Below, one piece after another: positions 1 to 12,038 of a stretch of 64,000 nucleotides of DNA (its first letter is position 1; each line of letters starts with the position of its first letter). Source of the stretch: Ecdyonurus torrentis (lineage: Eukaryota > Arthropoda > Insecta > Ephemeroptera > Heptageniidae); contig OX439133.1 of NCBI GenBank assembly GCA_949318235.1, forward strand, positions 2,442,089 to 2,506,088. Direction: 5' to 3'. The notes under the pieces are model-generated. The model saw only the letters and a list, made by a program, of their open reading frames with translations, was not told the origin of the DNA and did no database searches. The translations under genes and the position numbers were made by a program.

Positions 1-39
1 AAGATAAGCTTCTTCAACTATAAAAATTTGGTCAATATC

Positions 40-350
40 TTTAACGAAGTAGGATACAATCTTTATATTTAAAAAACTAGAACGTGTTTTGGGTCTAAAT
101 TTGGTATCATTGCGTCATGGTCACTCCTAGCCATGATAAAAATTCCAGATTGTCCAGAAAAAACAGAAAAATATTATTAAAATTAACATTGAGCTTTATG
201 GGATTAAAATGTCAAAAAAATCATATAAAATTAATTTGCACGGTGACGATCCAAAATTTTTATATATTTGAAATTGTCTCAAGCTGAAGTATCATTGTGC
301 AAAATTTCAGATTTTTTTGACGATAAAAGTTTGAGTCTTATGGTAGTACG
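40..350 (+). mobile_element. MITE family F, diverged copy
   Basis: It aligns along its length with 6347-6686 (aaactagaacgtgtttt..., aattgtctcaagctgaagta, gcaaaatttcagattttttt), but both termini are eroded. A detached family F end (gacgtcggtaccctactccc, then TTAA) sits at 840-864. Confidence 0.6.
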
Positions 351-839
351 GTCTGTTATTGTCAATTTTTGTCACCTCGTGCAAATAATTATAATATATC
401 TATATATAGAGCATTGAAACTTGGTACACATATACTTTAGACCCCAATGGTCATTTCAAGCCTCGGTATCTGATTTTTACCCTACCCCTTCTAACCCTAA
501 GGCACCCTTAAAGGTCAAAATTAAGGGGTTTTCTTATTTTACACAAAAACTATGCAAGGTAGATGAAAATGTTAAAGTACAAAAATGTTAAGCATTATTT
601 TTTACATACCCATACAAATTTTCAAAATGCAGCGTTGCCAAATTTTTGCACACTGTTGCCAGAAGTATGCAAGTTATGGGCAAATTTGGAGTTTGATTGC
701 TATAACTGGCTCAAATATTGCAAATTAACAGTGCAACAAATTTTAAATTGTTGATACTATATATACTTACTAATTTACAGCCAAAACAACGTCATTAAAA
801 TAAAAATAGTAATTAATTTCCTTTTTTTTTTTTTCACTT
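351..839. other. AT-rich stretch without recognised content
   Basis: Possibly the inside of a larger family F-related element, since a family F terminus closes it at 840-864. The 63-codon frame here has no features of a gene. Confidence 0.3.
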
Positions 840-1175
840 GACGTCGGTACCCTACTCCCTTAATTAAAGAAGCAACTCTTTACTAATTATCATAACTTGA
901 ATCTTGAGTAAAAACTAAAATCAATAGAATATAATATGATAGCAATTTTCTATTATTATTATTATTATTTTACGTAGAAAATAAATACGTAATAATTATG
1001 CTAGCTGAATCTTGAGCACAATTTTTTAATCTAGCATAATTTATGCAGCATTTATGACGCTTTTATAAAATAAAGTTAAATATACTGGACTAGAAAATAA
1101 TTGTTGAAATAAACATGGGTTTTATGGGAATAAAACCTTAAATAATAATATTTTCAAATCTAGCATGATATCTCC

Positions 1176-1283
<108 letters not shown>

Positions 1284-1331
1284 GGTGAGGGGTGAGGGGA
1301 CACTCACGTCAGTGTTCAAATACCGCTCATT

Positions 1332-1640
1332 TATAGGGTGTGTACGCATGACGTCATTCTGAATGCTTTTCGATGCTCTTCTTGAGCAATGAATAACATT
1401 GCTCAGCATACGATAAACGTAGTTTTTGACTATATTCCTTTGGTAAATTAGATTTTTTGGTCATTATTATTTTTCTGCATACTTGAGGTACTAATTCAAC
1501 CTGATAACAGCATCAATGCTCTCAAAATAATTGCAAAATGTATTTTTAAACTGGCAAAATGTGTCATTTTCTTATACCGGCCAATGTTATTTAGTACTCA
1601 CTTATGACGTCGACTTTAACATGAATGATACCACCCTATA
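1332..1640 (-). mobile_element. MITE family E (E2 subtype)
   Basis: TA-bounded; termini TATAGGGTGTGTACGCATGA and the inverse of TATAGGGTGGTATCATTC. It contains catgacgtcattctg and acttatgacgtcgac. A Tc1/mariner-type MITE with a TA target. Confidence 0.82.
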
Positions 1641-1811
1641 ATGCTATACCTAAATTTATCAAGGATGCAAAAAGTAAAAAAAAAAAAAAAAGAATTAAAA
1701 TCCAAAGTAAAACATTGGTATTTATGTAACTAGTATAATTTGTTTTCTTTCTTTCTAATTTTATTAACAATATTTTTTATTTTCTTGTATGGGAAAAAAA
1801 AAAAAAAAAAA

Positions 1812-1965
1812 TGAAATGTGCAGAATTTGTTTAATTTTTAAATAAAATAAATAAATAAATAATAGTCATTTAAATTTAGTCATTGTAAATTTTTTTATTC
1901 TTCCTAACATTTTTATATTATGTTGATTAAGCACCCACCGATAAGACTTCATTGTCTTGATAGGA
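1812..1965 (+). repeat. Repeat J copy 1
   Basis: gttgattaagcacccaccga and taagacttcattgtcttg, preceded by aaatgtgcagaatttgttta, recur at 35027-35135. It may be a SINE or LINE end. Confidence 0.5.
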
Positions 1966-1986
1966 TTTTTGTAGGTATTTTTTGTT

Positions 1987-2164
1987 ATTATAATTGACTG
2001 ATAAAGTAACAACTGTTTTGAAGCCGACTATAAGCAATTTTGATCACATCCGCTTCCGTTTCGACTTACTGCGCATGCGTAGTAAGAAGAAACGGAAGCG
2101 GATGTAACCGAAATCGCTTAAAGTCGGCCTCAAAACCGTTGTTCCTTTACTCGTCAATTATAAT
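1987..2164. mobile_element. Foldback element I, 178 bp
   Basis: Near-perfect palindrome centred on gcgcatgcg; arms include acatccgcttccgttt and its inverse, and outer ttataattgac. Single copy. Confidence 0.7.
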
Positions 2165-2316
2165 ATATTATATATAATAATAAGATAATATACTCTAATG
2201 CACTGTCACTGCAAAACACAATTTTTTTTAATCAAATCCCATAGTAGATAACTTCCCGCCTTAATACTCTAGACTAAACATTACGCATATTTATTTCATT
2301 ATATTTTTTTGCTAAT

Positions 2317-2350
<34 letters not shown>

Positions 2351-2808
2351 GCTCTCAAGTGTACATATAGCATCCATGTGTGGGATCATCTCGAGCAAGC
2401 TACAGACTCTCGCTGATCGTCAAGCATCAAGTCAACAAGCTTCATCTCTAAACTTACATAAGTTTGTGTGCAATTTAATTTTACTTTATAATTACATATT
2501 TATTAGATGTTTACGAACTCAACACTTCAATAAAATAAGGTTTTTATAATTTAATTATATTTTTTATTTTGATATATTGCTTGCATTTTTTTCAAAACGC
2601 ACAAAATAACACCCCGCTATGGAAATTCATGAAATTATTATATTTTGTAAAGGGACCCTTAAATATGACAAATTTCGAGTTTTAGGTCGATCCAATCAAA
2701 ACTTGAATTTTAGGTCAGTATTTAGGAAGTTGGAGACTTTGGGATTAAAAGTGTTTTTATTTTTATTTATTATTATTTTTTTATTTATTTTTTTTTTTTA
2801 CAATAATG

Positions 2809-2911
2809 CTGTTCGTAAACCCTGTTCTCTGCACCTAAAATGACGATCAACTTTGGTTATTCAAATCGAATGCGCATTTTTTGGTGCAAGAGAACAGGGT
2901 TTACGAACAAC
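2809..2911. mobile_element. MITE family K, about 103 bp
   Basis: Ends CTGTTCGTAAACCCTGTTCT and its inverse, with an arm of about 30 bp. The small loop is asymmetric. The second copy at 59349-59450 has the loop in the other orientation. Confidence 0.75.
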
Positions 2912-2976
2912 ACTTTTAAAATTTTTCTACATTATTATAGCAAGGAAAACATAAATAGTAATTAAATACTATGATT

Positions 2977-3391
2977 TTAAGGGGGTAGGTGACCGACTGA
3001 TATCTCGCAAACTAGGACGGTTGAGAATAATAATAAATAACACAAAGTTAAGAAGAAATGTTACTTAAAAATTTAGTTATGTAATACATGTGAAAACACG
3101 ATCAAATATTTAAGTTATTACACTTTAAAGATAAATATGGAAATTTAAATTTGAGCGGGAAATTCTAGTCAAATTAGAAACTTTTTTACAATTAAAAAAA
3201 TCATTAAAAATTTGTTCGGTAAAAAAAAAAATTTAAATTTACTTGATTTTATTTGCAAACTATTGTGTTTGTTTTATTGGAATTAATGTTTTCAAGGAAT
3301 TAAATTGGAAAATCATGTACAAAAAAATATTGGGAAAATATAGTTGTTCTTTTAGCGATTTCCGGTCCAAGTCGGTCCCCCACCCCCTTAA
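2977..3391 (-). mobile_element. MITE family G (TTAA)
   Basis: TTAA-bounded, 415 bp, ends GGGGGTAGGTGACCGACTGA and the inverse of GGGGGTGGGGGACCGACTTG. The interior shares tgagaataataataaataac and aaatatttaagttattacac with the other two copies. Confidence 0.8.
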
Positions 3392-3410
3392 TATGACATT
3401 AGATGAGTCT

Positions 3411-3695
3411 AAGGGTTGTATTTAGATGGCTTGTATCTAAAAAAAAAAAAAAAAAAAAAAAATTTGTAAACTTTATGATGCCATTTGAAAGTTAACAGTA
3501 ACAGCTACCTATCATAAAATTTTCAGAACCCGTGATCATCAAATAGGAGAGAAAATAATTATTGAAATTAACATGGGCTCTTATGGGACTAACACTTCAA
3601 AAATATCATAATTTAAAATCTAGCATGGTGACTTTCAACTTTTTTTTTTTTTTTTTTTTTTACATTTATGAAGATACCTTATCATAATGCATCAC
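3411..3695 (+). mobile_element. Family H element with internal A- and T-runs
   Basis: It shares agaacccgtgatcatcaaat and aaatctagcatggtgac with the complete copy in inverse. It directly follows a family G element. Confidence 0.62.
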
Positions 3696-3749
3696 CGTAA
3701 TTAATATTATCTAATCTAATATATTTAATCACTATTTTATTACATTATA

Positions 3750-3752
<3 letters not shown>

Positions 3753-3822
<70 letters not shown>

Positions 3823-3890
3823 TATATATAATTAATCCACATACAGCATAGCCAATTACATTTGAAATACATTCAAATTTATATATAATA
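3753..3890. repeat. (TA)n-(CA)n array with a shared 55-bp flank
   Basis: (TA)n then cacacacaca. The flank 3836-3888 (cacatacagcatagccaatt ...) is the inverse of the unit found twice at 34517-34577 and 34903-34963. Confidence 0.9.
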
Positions 3891-3956
3891 TTATATTGCA
3901 ATCTGATTCGTATGAATAAAATACATAATTATATAATATACAAATAAATATTTTAA

Positions 3957-4423
3957 CGTAGAACGTGACCGACTTGGACCGGAAATCGTTAAAATAAGAA
4001 AATTTCTATAGTTTCATAATTCTATTTTTTTATATTCTAATTTTCTATAGTTTTACATAATTTTTTTTTTTTGTACATTATTATTTCCAGAAAAACAAAT
4101 AATGTAATTTTTCAAATAAAATCACGTAAATTAAAAAAATAATAATAATAATAAAAAAAAACTAGAAAAAAAATCCGAAAAAAATCTAATAATACTTTTA
4201 ATTTTAAAAAACGTTTCTAATTTAACTAAAATTTGCCGCTAAAATTTGAATTACTGCATTTACATGTAATCTTTAAACTGCAATAACTTAAATATTTGAT
4301 CGTGTTTTTACATGTTTGACATAACGAAACTTTTAAGTAACATTTCTTCTTTACTTTGTGTTATTCTTGTAATTCGCGACCGTCCTAGTTTGCGAGATAT
4401 CAGTCGGTCACCAACCACCTTAA
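3957..4423 (+). mobile_element. MITE family G
   Basis: Left end eroded (gaacgtgaccgacttggacc), right end ggtcaccaaccaccttaa. The orientation is inverted relative to the copy 0.6 kb upstream. Confidence 0.75.
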
Positions 4424-4502
4424 AAGTGAATAATACAGGTAACACATAGAAATAAACTATTATCTAGACTTATAAATAATAGAACAATATATTGTTGAAG
4501 CG

Positions 4503-4821
4503 TAAGGGTGTATGCATTCATGTTAAAGTCGTTTTGCCATGTTGGATCACTCAAATAACATGGGTGGCATAGGAGAATAACTCATTTTGCCAGTTTAAAA
4601 ACACTATATATACAATATTTTTAAGAGCATTGATGCTGTAAATATGTTGAATTAGTATCTCAAGTATGTGAGAAAAAATAACAATAACAAAAAATTAACC
4701 GATTTGCTAAAGAAAATTGCCTAAAATGAAGGTTTTTCCAATGCTCAGCAAAATGTTATTTTACTACTCCAGTATGGCCTCTAAGCGCATTAAATATGAC
4801 GTCTTGCGGATACACCCTATA
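4503..4821 (+). mobile_element. MITE family E
   Basis: Termini TAAGGGTGTATGCATTC and the inverse of TATAGGGTGTATCCGCAAG; the right arm reads tatgacgtcttgcgg, a mutated octamer. Confidence 0.82.
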
Positions 4822-5041
4822 GTCATAAATTTAAGTTATATATAAAGTGAAATGAAAATTTTTATTAGAAAGTGTTTGATATATAAAGAATAAAAATAAA
4901 ACTAAAATATTCAAAATAGAATAAGTGAGAAACAGTTATAATAATAGAATAATAAATATTAAAACGTATATACGTATCTAGTAATAAATTAATAACATCC
5001 ACATATTCTGTTATTTTACATTTATTGGAGAAAAAAATCAC

Positions 5042-5307
5042 ATATATCGCCGTGGCCGCGCCCAAAGGGCGTACTTGCATTTGGCTACTTTCACGCAAAA
5101 GGTGTACTTACATTTGGCTACTTTCATGCAAAGGGCGTACTTGCATTTGGCTAATTTCGATGCTGCGGGCGCATCCGCCGTAAGCTTAACATGTAAAACT
5201 GAGTGCAAATACGCCCTTTGTTGTACTGGACAAAAATGCAAGTACGCCTTTTGTAAGACGACCTTGAAATGCAAGTACGCCCTTTAGGCGCGGCCACGAC
5301 GATATAT
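5042..5307. mobile_element. GC-rich foldback with internal iterated units
   Basis: Ends atatatcgccgtggccgcgc and its inverse. The left arm has three units aagggcgtacttgcatttgg-like, the right arm three inverse ones, so both strands give spurious peptides with repeated CKYAL. Unlike neighbouring MITEs in base composition. Confidence 0.65.
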
Positions 5308-5820
5308 AATACATTGTACATGCAGCTCTGATAAAAATTTGAGCTTTGTACAATGGATACCTTTTGTAATATTTAATTATAAAAATATAGGGTCTAGTGC
5401 ACTGGGCTCGGCCTTCCACGCAAAATGTCAAGTCCGGCATCTTGAGGATTAAAAGAGTGTATTTAACTTTAGAGTTATTGCTAACGAGGAAAATCGTTTA
5501 AAAGAAAGTGAGTAAGTAGCGTGACATCATTGTTATAAGAAGGACAAAAAAAAAAAGATCTTCAGCGCTTGCTATGGTTACCTAATATAAGATTAAATTA
5601 CTCTATAAAAAAATATTTATATATAAATGGGCCGGAAATTGGAGGCAAAAAATTATATACATGCGAATAAAACGTTTTGCAATTTTTTTTTTTTTGCACA
5701 AGGAAAACTTAACAAACGAGAGTACTTGTTTATAAATAAAATGACTTCTATATACTAGAGCAAAAAAAAAAATCCAACATGTGTTTTTAAATATGTGATC
5801 ACAAATATATATACATACAT

Positions 5821-6108
<288 letters not shown>

Positions 6109-6346
6109 TACAGAAATCGTATACAGAAATCCAACGAAGACCTAGGCCTTATCGGTCGGTTCACTTAATTTTTTTTCAATATATTTACATATTGAAATAT
6201 TGACGTATTAAAATATTTATAATATTTAAAAAGTTATACCTGATTTTTTTTCTACTGTATAAAAACATGGAATGATGATGGAAGTTTTTTTTAAATAAAA
6301 ATTTACTAAAATTAAAACTTTTTGCTGTAGCTTACTGTTTTGTGCT

Positions 6347-6686
6347 TTAAGGGAGTAGGGTACCGACCTTATATCTCAAAAACTAGAACGTGTTTGGGGT
6401 CTAAATTTAATGTCATTGTGTAGCTAAGGGTCACACCTAGCCGTTATAAAAATGTCATGATGTTTGACCGTCCCGAAAAAAAGAAAAAAAAATATTAAAA
6501 TTAACATTGGGCCTTATGAGTCTAAAATTTCAAAAAATCATATAAAATTAATTTGCACAGTGTCCACCCACAATTTTCATATATTTGAAATTGTCTCAAG
6601 CTAAAGTATTATTGTGCAAAATTTCAGATTTTTTTGACGAGAAAAGTTTGAGTTTAATGGCCGACGTCGGTCCTCTACTCCCTTAA
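6347..6686 (+). mobile_element. MITE family F (TTAA)
   Basis: TTAA-bounded; GGGAGTAGGGTACCGACCTT at the left, its partner gacgtcggtcctctactccc at the right. Terminal 45 bp resemble family G. Confidence 0.78.
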
Positions 6687-6834
6687 ACCATTTGAATTGT
6701 AACTGAATTTATATTCAGGAAAATAAAAGTATCGAGACAAAAGCTGCATGCAAAATATTTAAAATATCGATAAAAATGTATAAATTAAATCTTAAATTAT
6801 AGTCACGTGATTCGCGATTAAGATGAAATGTTAA

Positions 6835-7438
6835 ACAGGTACTGCGGGATTTGACTAAAAAATTGTAAAGAAAGAAAAATCTGAAATTTTGCGCAGTGAT
6901 ACATACATTCAGATAAGATATCTTCAAAAAAAAAAAAAAAAACTCTGCTAGAATTTAAAAACTAATTTTTTTAACGTTTTAGTTTTAGTTCCATAACAGC
7001 CCATGTTTTTTTTTTTTTTTTTTTTTTTTAATTCTTTATTTTATTTGCGTACATTTTTCGTCCAGCCTAGATCCTCTCTTGGATCTTGTCAGCTCGTTCA
7101 AATATTATTAATTAAATAATTTTACCGATATGTTTTAGTATTTTAATTAAATAATAGTTAAAATTTTAGTATACAACATAAATTTGTAATATATCAATAT
7201 ATGGATCTATTTCTATATTATTTTTCTTTGACAATCATGTTTTAGGATTTTTTTTCTTCTTAATTTAAAGGACATTTTTTTTATAAATAAAATAATCATT
7301 TTTTTCCCTTTAATTTCTAATTTTATTTTTCTCTCTTATCTGATATGATGGTCACTGGTTCTGAAAATTTTATCATAGGTAGCTGTTACTAGTATATCTT
7401 TCATAATATATGTCATCATAAAATTTTCAAGTTTTCTT
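6835..7438 (-). mobile_element. Family H element, expanded
   Basis: Starts tactgcgggatttgactaaa; breaks at a T-run near 7007, and resumes at 7333 (cttatctgatatgatggtca). The 300 bp between are AT-rich and include a tcctctcttggatcttgtc segment. It abuts a family B MITE. Confidence 0.5.
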
Positions 7439-7778
7439 TTAAAGGCATAGAAAACATGAAACAATATGTTCTGAACACAAAATGGGATCTACAAAACTGA
7501 TGATAATATTTACCAGACTGAAAATGTGGCTCTACAAGAGAGCGTAAAAAAATCCTGTAAAGTATGCAATTTGTGTGAATATTTCTGTTTATGACATCAT
7601 AAACATGCAAAAACTAGTATTAAAATGTTGTGCGGGTTGCATATAAATCAAAATTTTCTGATCACTGCTATGGCAGTGCTACAATTGAGTTTTGAGGCCA
7701 ATTAATGTTATTTATGTAAGTCCCATCAAGTGTTTTGTGATGTAAATGCCAATGTTTTTATGTTGTCTATGACTTTAA
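7439..7778 (-). mobile_element. MITE family B (B2 subtype)
   Basis: TTAA-bounded, 340 bp, termini AAAGGCATAGAAAACATG. The interior has the invariant core tgcgggttgcat and a central tgacatcataaacatg. Strand is relative to copies such as 18666-19014. Confidence 0.82.
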
Positions 7779-7847
7779 GACCTTGAGATACAAGCTCCAA
7801 TCATTTAAATATTACAATATATACAACTCTAACAATTTGACATTTTT

Positions 7848-8206
7848 GAATGAATGAATGAATGAATGTATGAATGAATGAATGAATGAATGAATGAATG
7901 AATGAATGAATGAATGAATGAATGAATGAATGAATGAATGAATGAATGAATGAATGAATGAATGAATGAATGAATGAATGAATGAATGAATGAATGAATG
8001 AATGAATGAATGAATGAATGAATGAATGAATGAATGAATGAATGAATGAATGAATGAATGAATGAATGAATGAATGAATGAATGAATGAATGAATGAATG
8101 AATGAATGAATGAATGAATGAATGAATGAATGAATGAATGAATGAATGAATGAATGAATGAATGAATGAATGAATGAATGAATGAATGAATGAATGAATG
8201 AATGAA
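7848..8206. repeat. (TGAA)n tetranucleotide array, about 360 bp
   Basis: About 89 units with one substitution at 7869. Because 4 and 3 are coprime, it opens a long Ile-His-Ser-Phe frame on minus, which is not a gene. Confidence 0.97.
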
Positions 8207-8266
8207 CAAATATAGATAAATAAATAAATACGTAACTAATAAATAGTTTTTATTTTGTCTCAGAAA

Positions 8267-8608
8267 ATGACGCTGCTCCAGACAGTGAGAGGGTCAAAGG
8301 ACTCTTACAAGACTCTAAAGAAAATGACCAGATTTCGTGTAAACAGATCAGAGGCCAAATATCTTCATCAGTTACTTATGTTACCAGTCCATGAACAGAA
8401 AGATAGTCAACCTGAGACTAAGGCAGAGGAAATGGACAACCTTCAGAATGTGGAACAGGAGATTAACGAACAATTAAATACTGGTACTGAAAATAAACAC
8501 CAGGAAAATATTGAATTAATAATTGGCGATGAAAAACAAAATGAACGAGAAGAAAAGGAACGAGAGGAGAAAGAACTAGAGAAAATCATCAAAAAATTTA
8601 TTTATCAG
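8267..8608 (+). CDS. TRPA-like gene, coding exon 1
   Basis: A pyrimidine-rich tract and acceptor (ttttgtctcag, ending 8263) precede AAAATG; the donor after 8608 is gtaaga. The exon encodes 114 aa, with EREEKEREEKELEK as the clearest coil-like stretch. The first 30 residues match the exon at 62806-63003 in spacing (M-x-L, K-x-L-x-K-M, R-x-E-A, L-H-x-L), which supports both the start codon and the exon limits. A (TGAA)n array ends only about 60 bp upstream. Confidence 0.75.
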
Positions 8609-11326
8609 GTAAGAAATACTGCTACATTATACAGTATATTCAGGGTCTATAATACATTCGACACCATGTTAGATTACTCAATATATGCGCCGTAATATAG
8701 GGTGTATGCATTCCTATTAGGGTCAACGCCATGCTGGATAACTCAATAACATGGGTGGAATAGGAAAATAGCTCATTTTGCTAGTTTAAAAACACTATGT
8801 ATGTTATATTTTTGAGAGCATTGATGTTGTAAATATGTTGAATTAATATCTCAAGTATGTGAGAAAAATAACAATAACAAAAATTTAACAGATTTTCTAA
8901 AGAAAATTGGCTAATATAAAGTTTGTCCTATGCTGAGCATTGTTTTTCACTACTCCAGTATGGACTCCAAGCGCATTAAATATGACGTCATCCGCATACA
9001 CCCTATAGGATAGGAATATGACTCGTTTAGCTATATAAATGCTATATCACAATTTTAAGAGTATTGTTGTAATTAAAGCCATAGACCACATAAAACAACA
9101 TGTGCTTTTTAATGAATAAACACGAAATGTGATCTTCAAAACTGATGACAATTTTTACCAGAATGTTAAAGTAGCCCCACGAGATAGCGTGAAAATACTG
9201 TAAAGTATGCAATTTGCGTTAAAATTCATGTTTATGACGTCAGAAAAATGCAATAATTAGCATGAAAATGTTGTGCGGATTGCATAAATTGAGGTTTCTG
9301 ATCACTGCTACGGAGCTACTGTTGGGTTTTGAGACAAACTAATGTTATTTATGTAAATCCCATCAAGTGTTTTGTGATATAAATATGCTTATGTTTTTCT
9401 CTGATCTATTCTTTTAATAGTTTGGATTAGTATTTTAAGCATCAAAGAGAGAAATAATAAAAATTATAAATGACCGCATGCAATTTCACTTAAAAAATAG
9501 CAAAAATCGATTCGTTTTATATATTGAGTAAATGTTCTTCATCGCTTTAGTATGACGAGGAAACCTAATAAATATGACGGCTGCTATTAAGATGTTTTTG
9601 AAAAGTGGAAATTACAACAATTATCATTATATGAAATTATCAATAAATAGAATTACAATTTTCTTAAAGGCGTAGAACATCTTGAATAAAAAAAACTTAT
9701 CTAATATACTAACAAACCAATAAATATCATCATTGATTTGGCCGGAGTAATTTTTTATTATTTTTTTTACTCACAAAATGCAGCACACTGGTCCTGGTGC
9801 TTGAAATCAAACAAGTTGGGGCATAAAAAAAAAGCGTTTGGTATTTCGTGAATAGAAAATGAAGTAGAAATTAAAGACTTCGGTCAAATCAACGTTGCTA
9901 GTAAGATTTGTTAGGATATTAGACATAATTTTTGTACAAAGTGTTCTAGACCTTTAAAACCATAACTACTTGGTAATGTTATAGTTTTTTTTTAAAGTTA
10001 ACGAATTACTTTAAACGACTGCAACACTAAATATAAAAATAACGAAAAAAAAAATTAATATATAAATATAAGAAAAAAAAACATTTTGATTTAAATTGCA
10101 AATCAAAGAAATACATGATTATAATTTAAGAAAGTTATATTGAAAGTTATATAACGCGAATATTTTTAATTAAATATTATACAAAAAAGGGGAGATGTAA
10201 TATTGCAAGTTTAAGACACCAGATTAAAGTCACTGTTATTTAACGGCTTTATAATCAGCAGTCTTCAACTTTTAATTTTACAACCTCCTTATTATGTACA
10301 CCTATTTAATTAAAGATTTTCCGTAATATAACTTTCAATATAACGCCTTGCTTTATTTATTATAATATATTATTTCTTTGCAAATATCTTTTTTTAGTTT
10401 TAAACTAAATTTTCTAATAAATTAATCAAAAATATTGTTTACAGCGAGATCCTTCTAAGCGAACGCATATACTTCGCCAGCTTGCAGTAAGAAAAGGAAA
10501 CTTGAAGGTGTTAAAAAATCTTCTTCCCTCTGCACGTCAAATAAATATGGATGATCTGTTGTATCATACTTTAACACAGGTAAATTTAAAACATTTAATT
10601 CAATTAACTCCTTGCCTTGTGGCGCAGCGATTATATGCTTGTTTTCCATGCCATTGGCCAGCGTTCGATACCTGCAGAGGGACTTTTCATGAAGAGTCGC
10701 CTGTGCTTGGTGTGGAATGTTGGTTCACGGTGTGGCTTGACTTGTGTGTGTGCTACTGAGTTGCAGAGGTCGGCCAGGCATCCAAGGTAATACTTGGATG
10801 TCCACGCATGCAGTTTTCTGTGGTTTCCTGCATGCACCACCCTGTCGAATGACTGGGCAGTTCCTTACTATATAGGCCACAGCCGCTACCTTCCAATCCT
10901 TTCTACCAACACTCTACCTCTTCCTTCTACATCCTTTCATCCCTCAAAGGGTAGATCAGGTTTAACATGGGCGCTTGCGCCTTTCCTGGCTACCTTCTGT
11001 CACTGCTCAACGGTCCTCTCGAATACGGAGGCTTAGTAATTAACACATACAGTAAAACAAGAAAAAAAATAAAAAAAATAATAATAAAAAATGACGGCTG
11101 GTTTAACAAGCATTGTTGCACAAATTAAGTGTAAAATTTGAAAATTTAACCGAACGTAATGAAAAAAAAGGGTACCTTCTAAACCTGATAATTTAAAAAT
11201 AAGCCGAGTCATGAAATAAAAAAATAAATTTTTTAACATAATAATTTTTATATTCCAGAAGCTGGGCGTTTTACAATATTTTTTTAGTTGATAAAAACGA
11301 TATTTCATCAAATACATTTGATAGCA

Positions 11327-11384
<58 letters not shown>

Positions 11385-11955
11385 ATTATAAACTAAAATT
11401 GGTGAGTTTTACTTTAGTTACGAATACTAACTTATTTAAGATAATCATTTTTAAGTTATTACGAATAGCTTAAATAATGCATTTTAGCAAGTTATGAATT
11501 TTAATTTAAACTACCTTAATTAACTTAAAACGACCTTAATTTGATATATTTAATAACTTTTAAGAATCCATTATTTAGGCTACTCGTATTAAGTTAAAAG
11601 TGATTATCTAAAATAAGTTTGTCTTCATAACTAAAGTAATGCATCAGTTTTTAGAGTGTACACGCAAACTTCTTAGAAAACTCACTGGACAAAGTTAGTA
11701 CTTAATAATAAAAAAAGGCAAATAACAATGATATTTAATATATTTAGGGTAATAATTAAATAATTTAAAAATATATAAAAATACAATTTAATTTTACACT
11801 ATTTTCTAGAACTACCTGACTTTTTTTATGTTTACTTTTAAAAACGGAAAAGTGTCCACTTCTTATTTGTTAACTTGTTTTTATATTTTAATTATAAATT
11901 TACCTTTGTTTAAAGGTTTATAAGAATAGAAATAAAGAATAATAAAAAAGTAGAA

Positions 11956-12038
<83 letters not shown>

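Larger units (their letters stand above)
8609..10444 (+). other. TRPA-like gene intron 1, filled with MITEs
   Basis: The 1.8-kb intron holds one family E element (8696-9007), one family B element (9073-9417) and a diverged family A element (9664-9957). The rest is AT-rich with no coding signal. Start and end are GT and AG. Confidence 0.65.

Noticed and set aside
5038..5440. Cysteine/lysine repeat proteins resembling a small secreted peptide family
   Set aside because: They arise from iterated units in a palindrome and occur on both strands.
7829..8209. 126-codon Ile-His-Ser-Phe repeat protein on minus
   Set aside because: Product of the (TGAA)n array; no start context, no flanking coding signal.
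10455..11036. Several 60-85-codon frames in TRPA-like intron 2
   Set aside because: They run across exon 2 in wrong frames or across a SINE.
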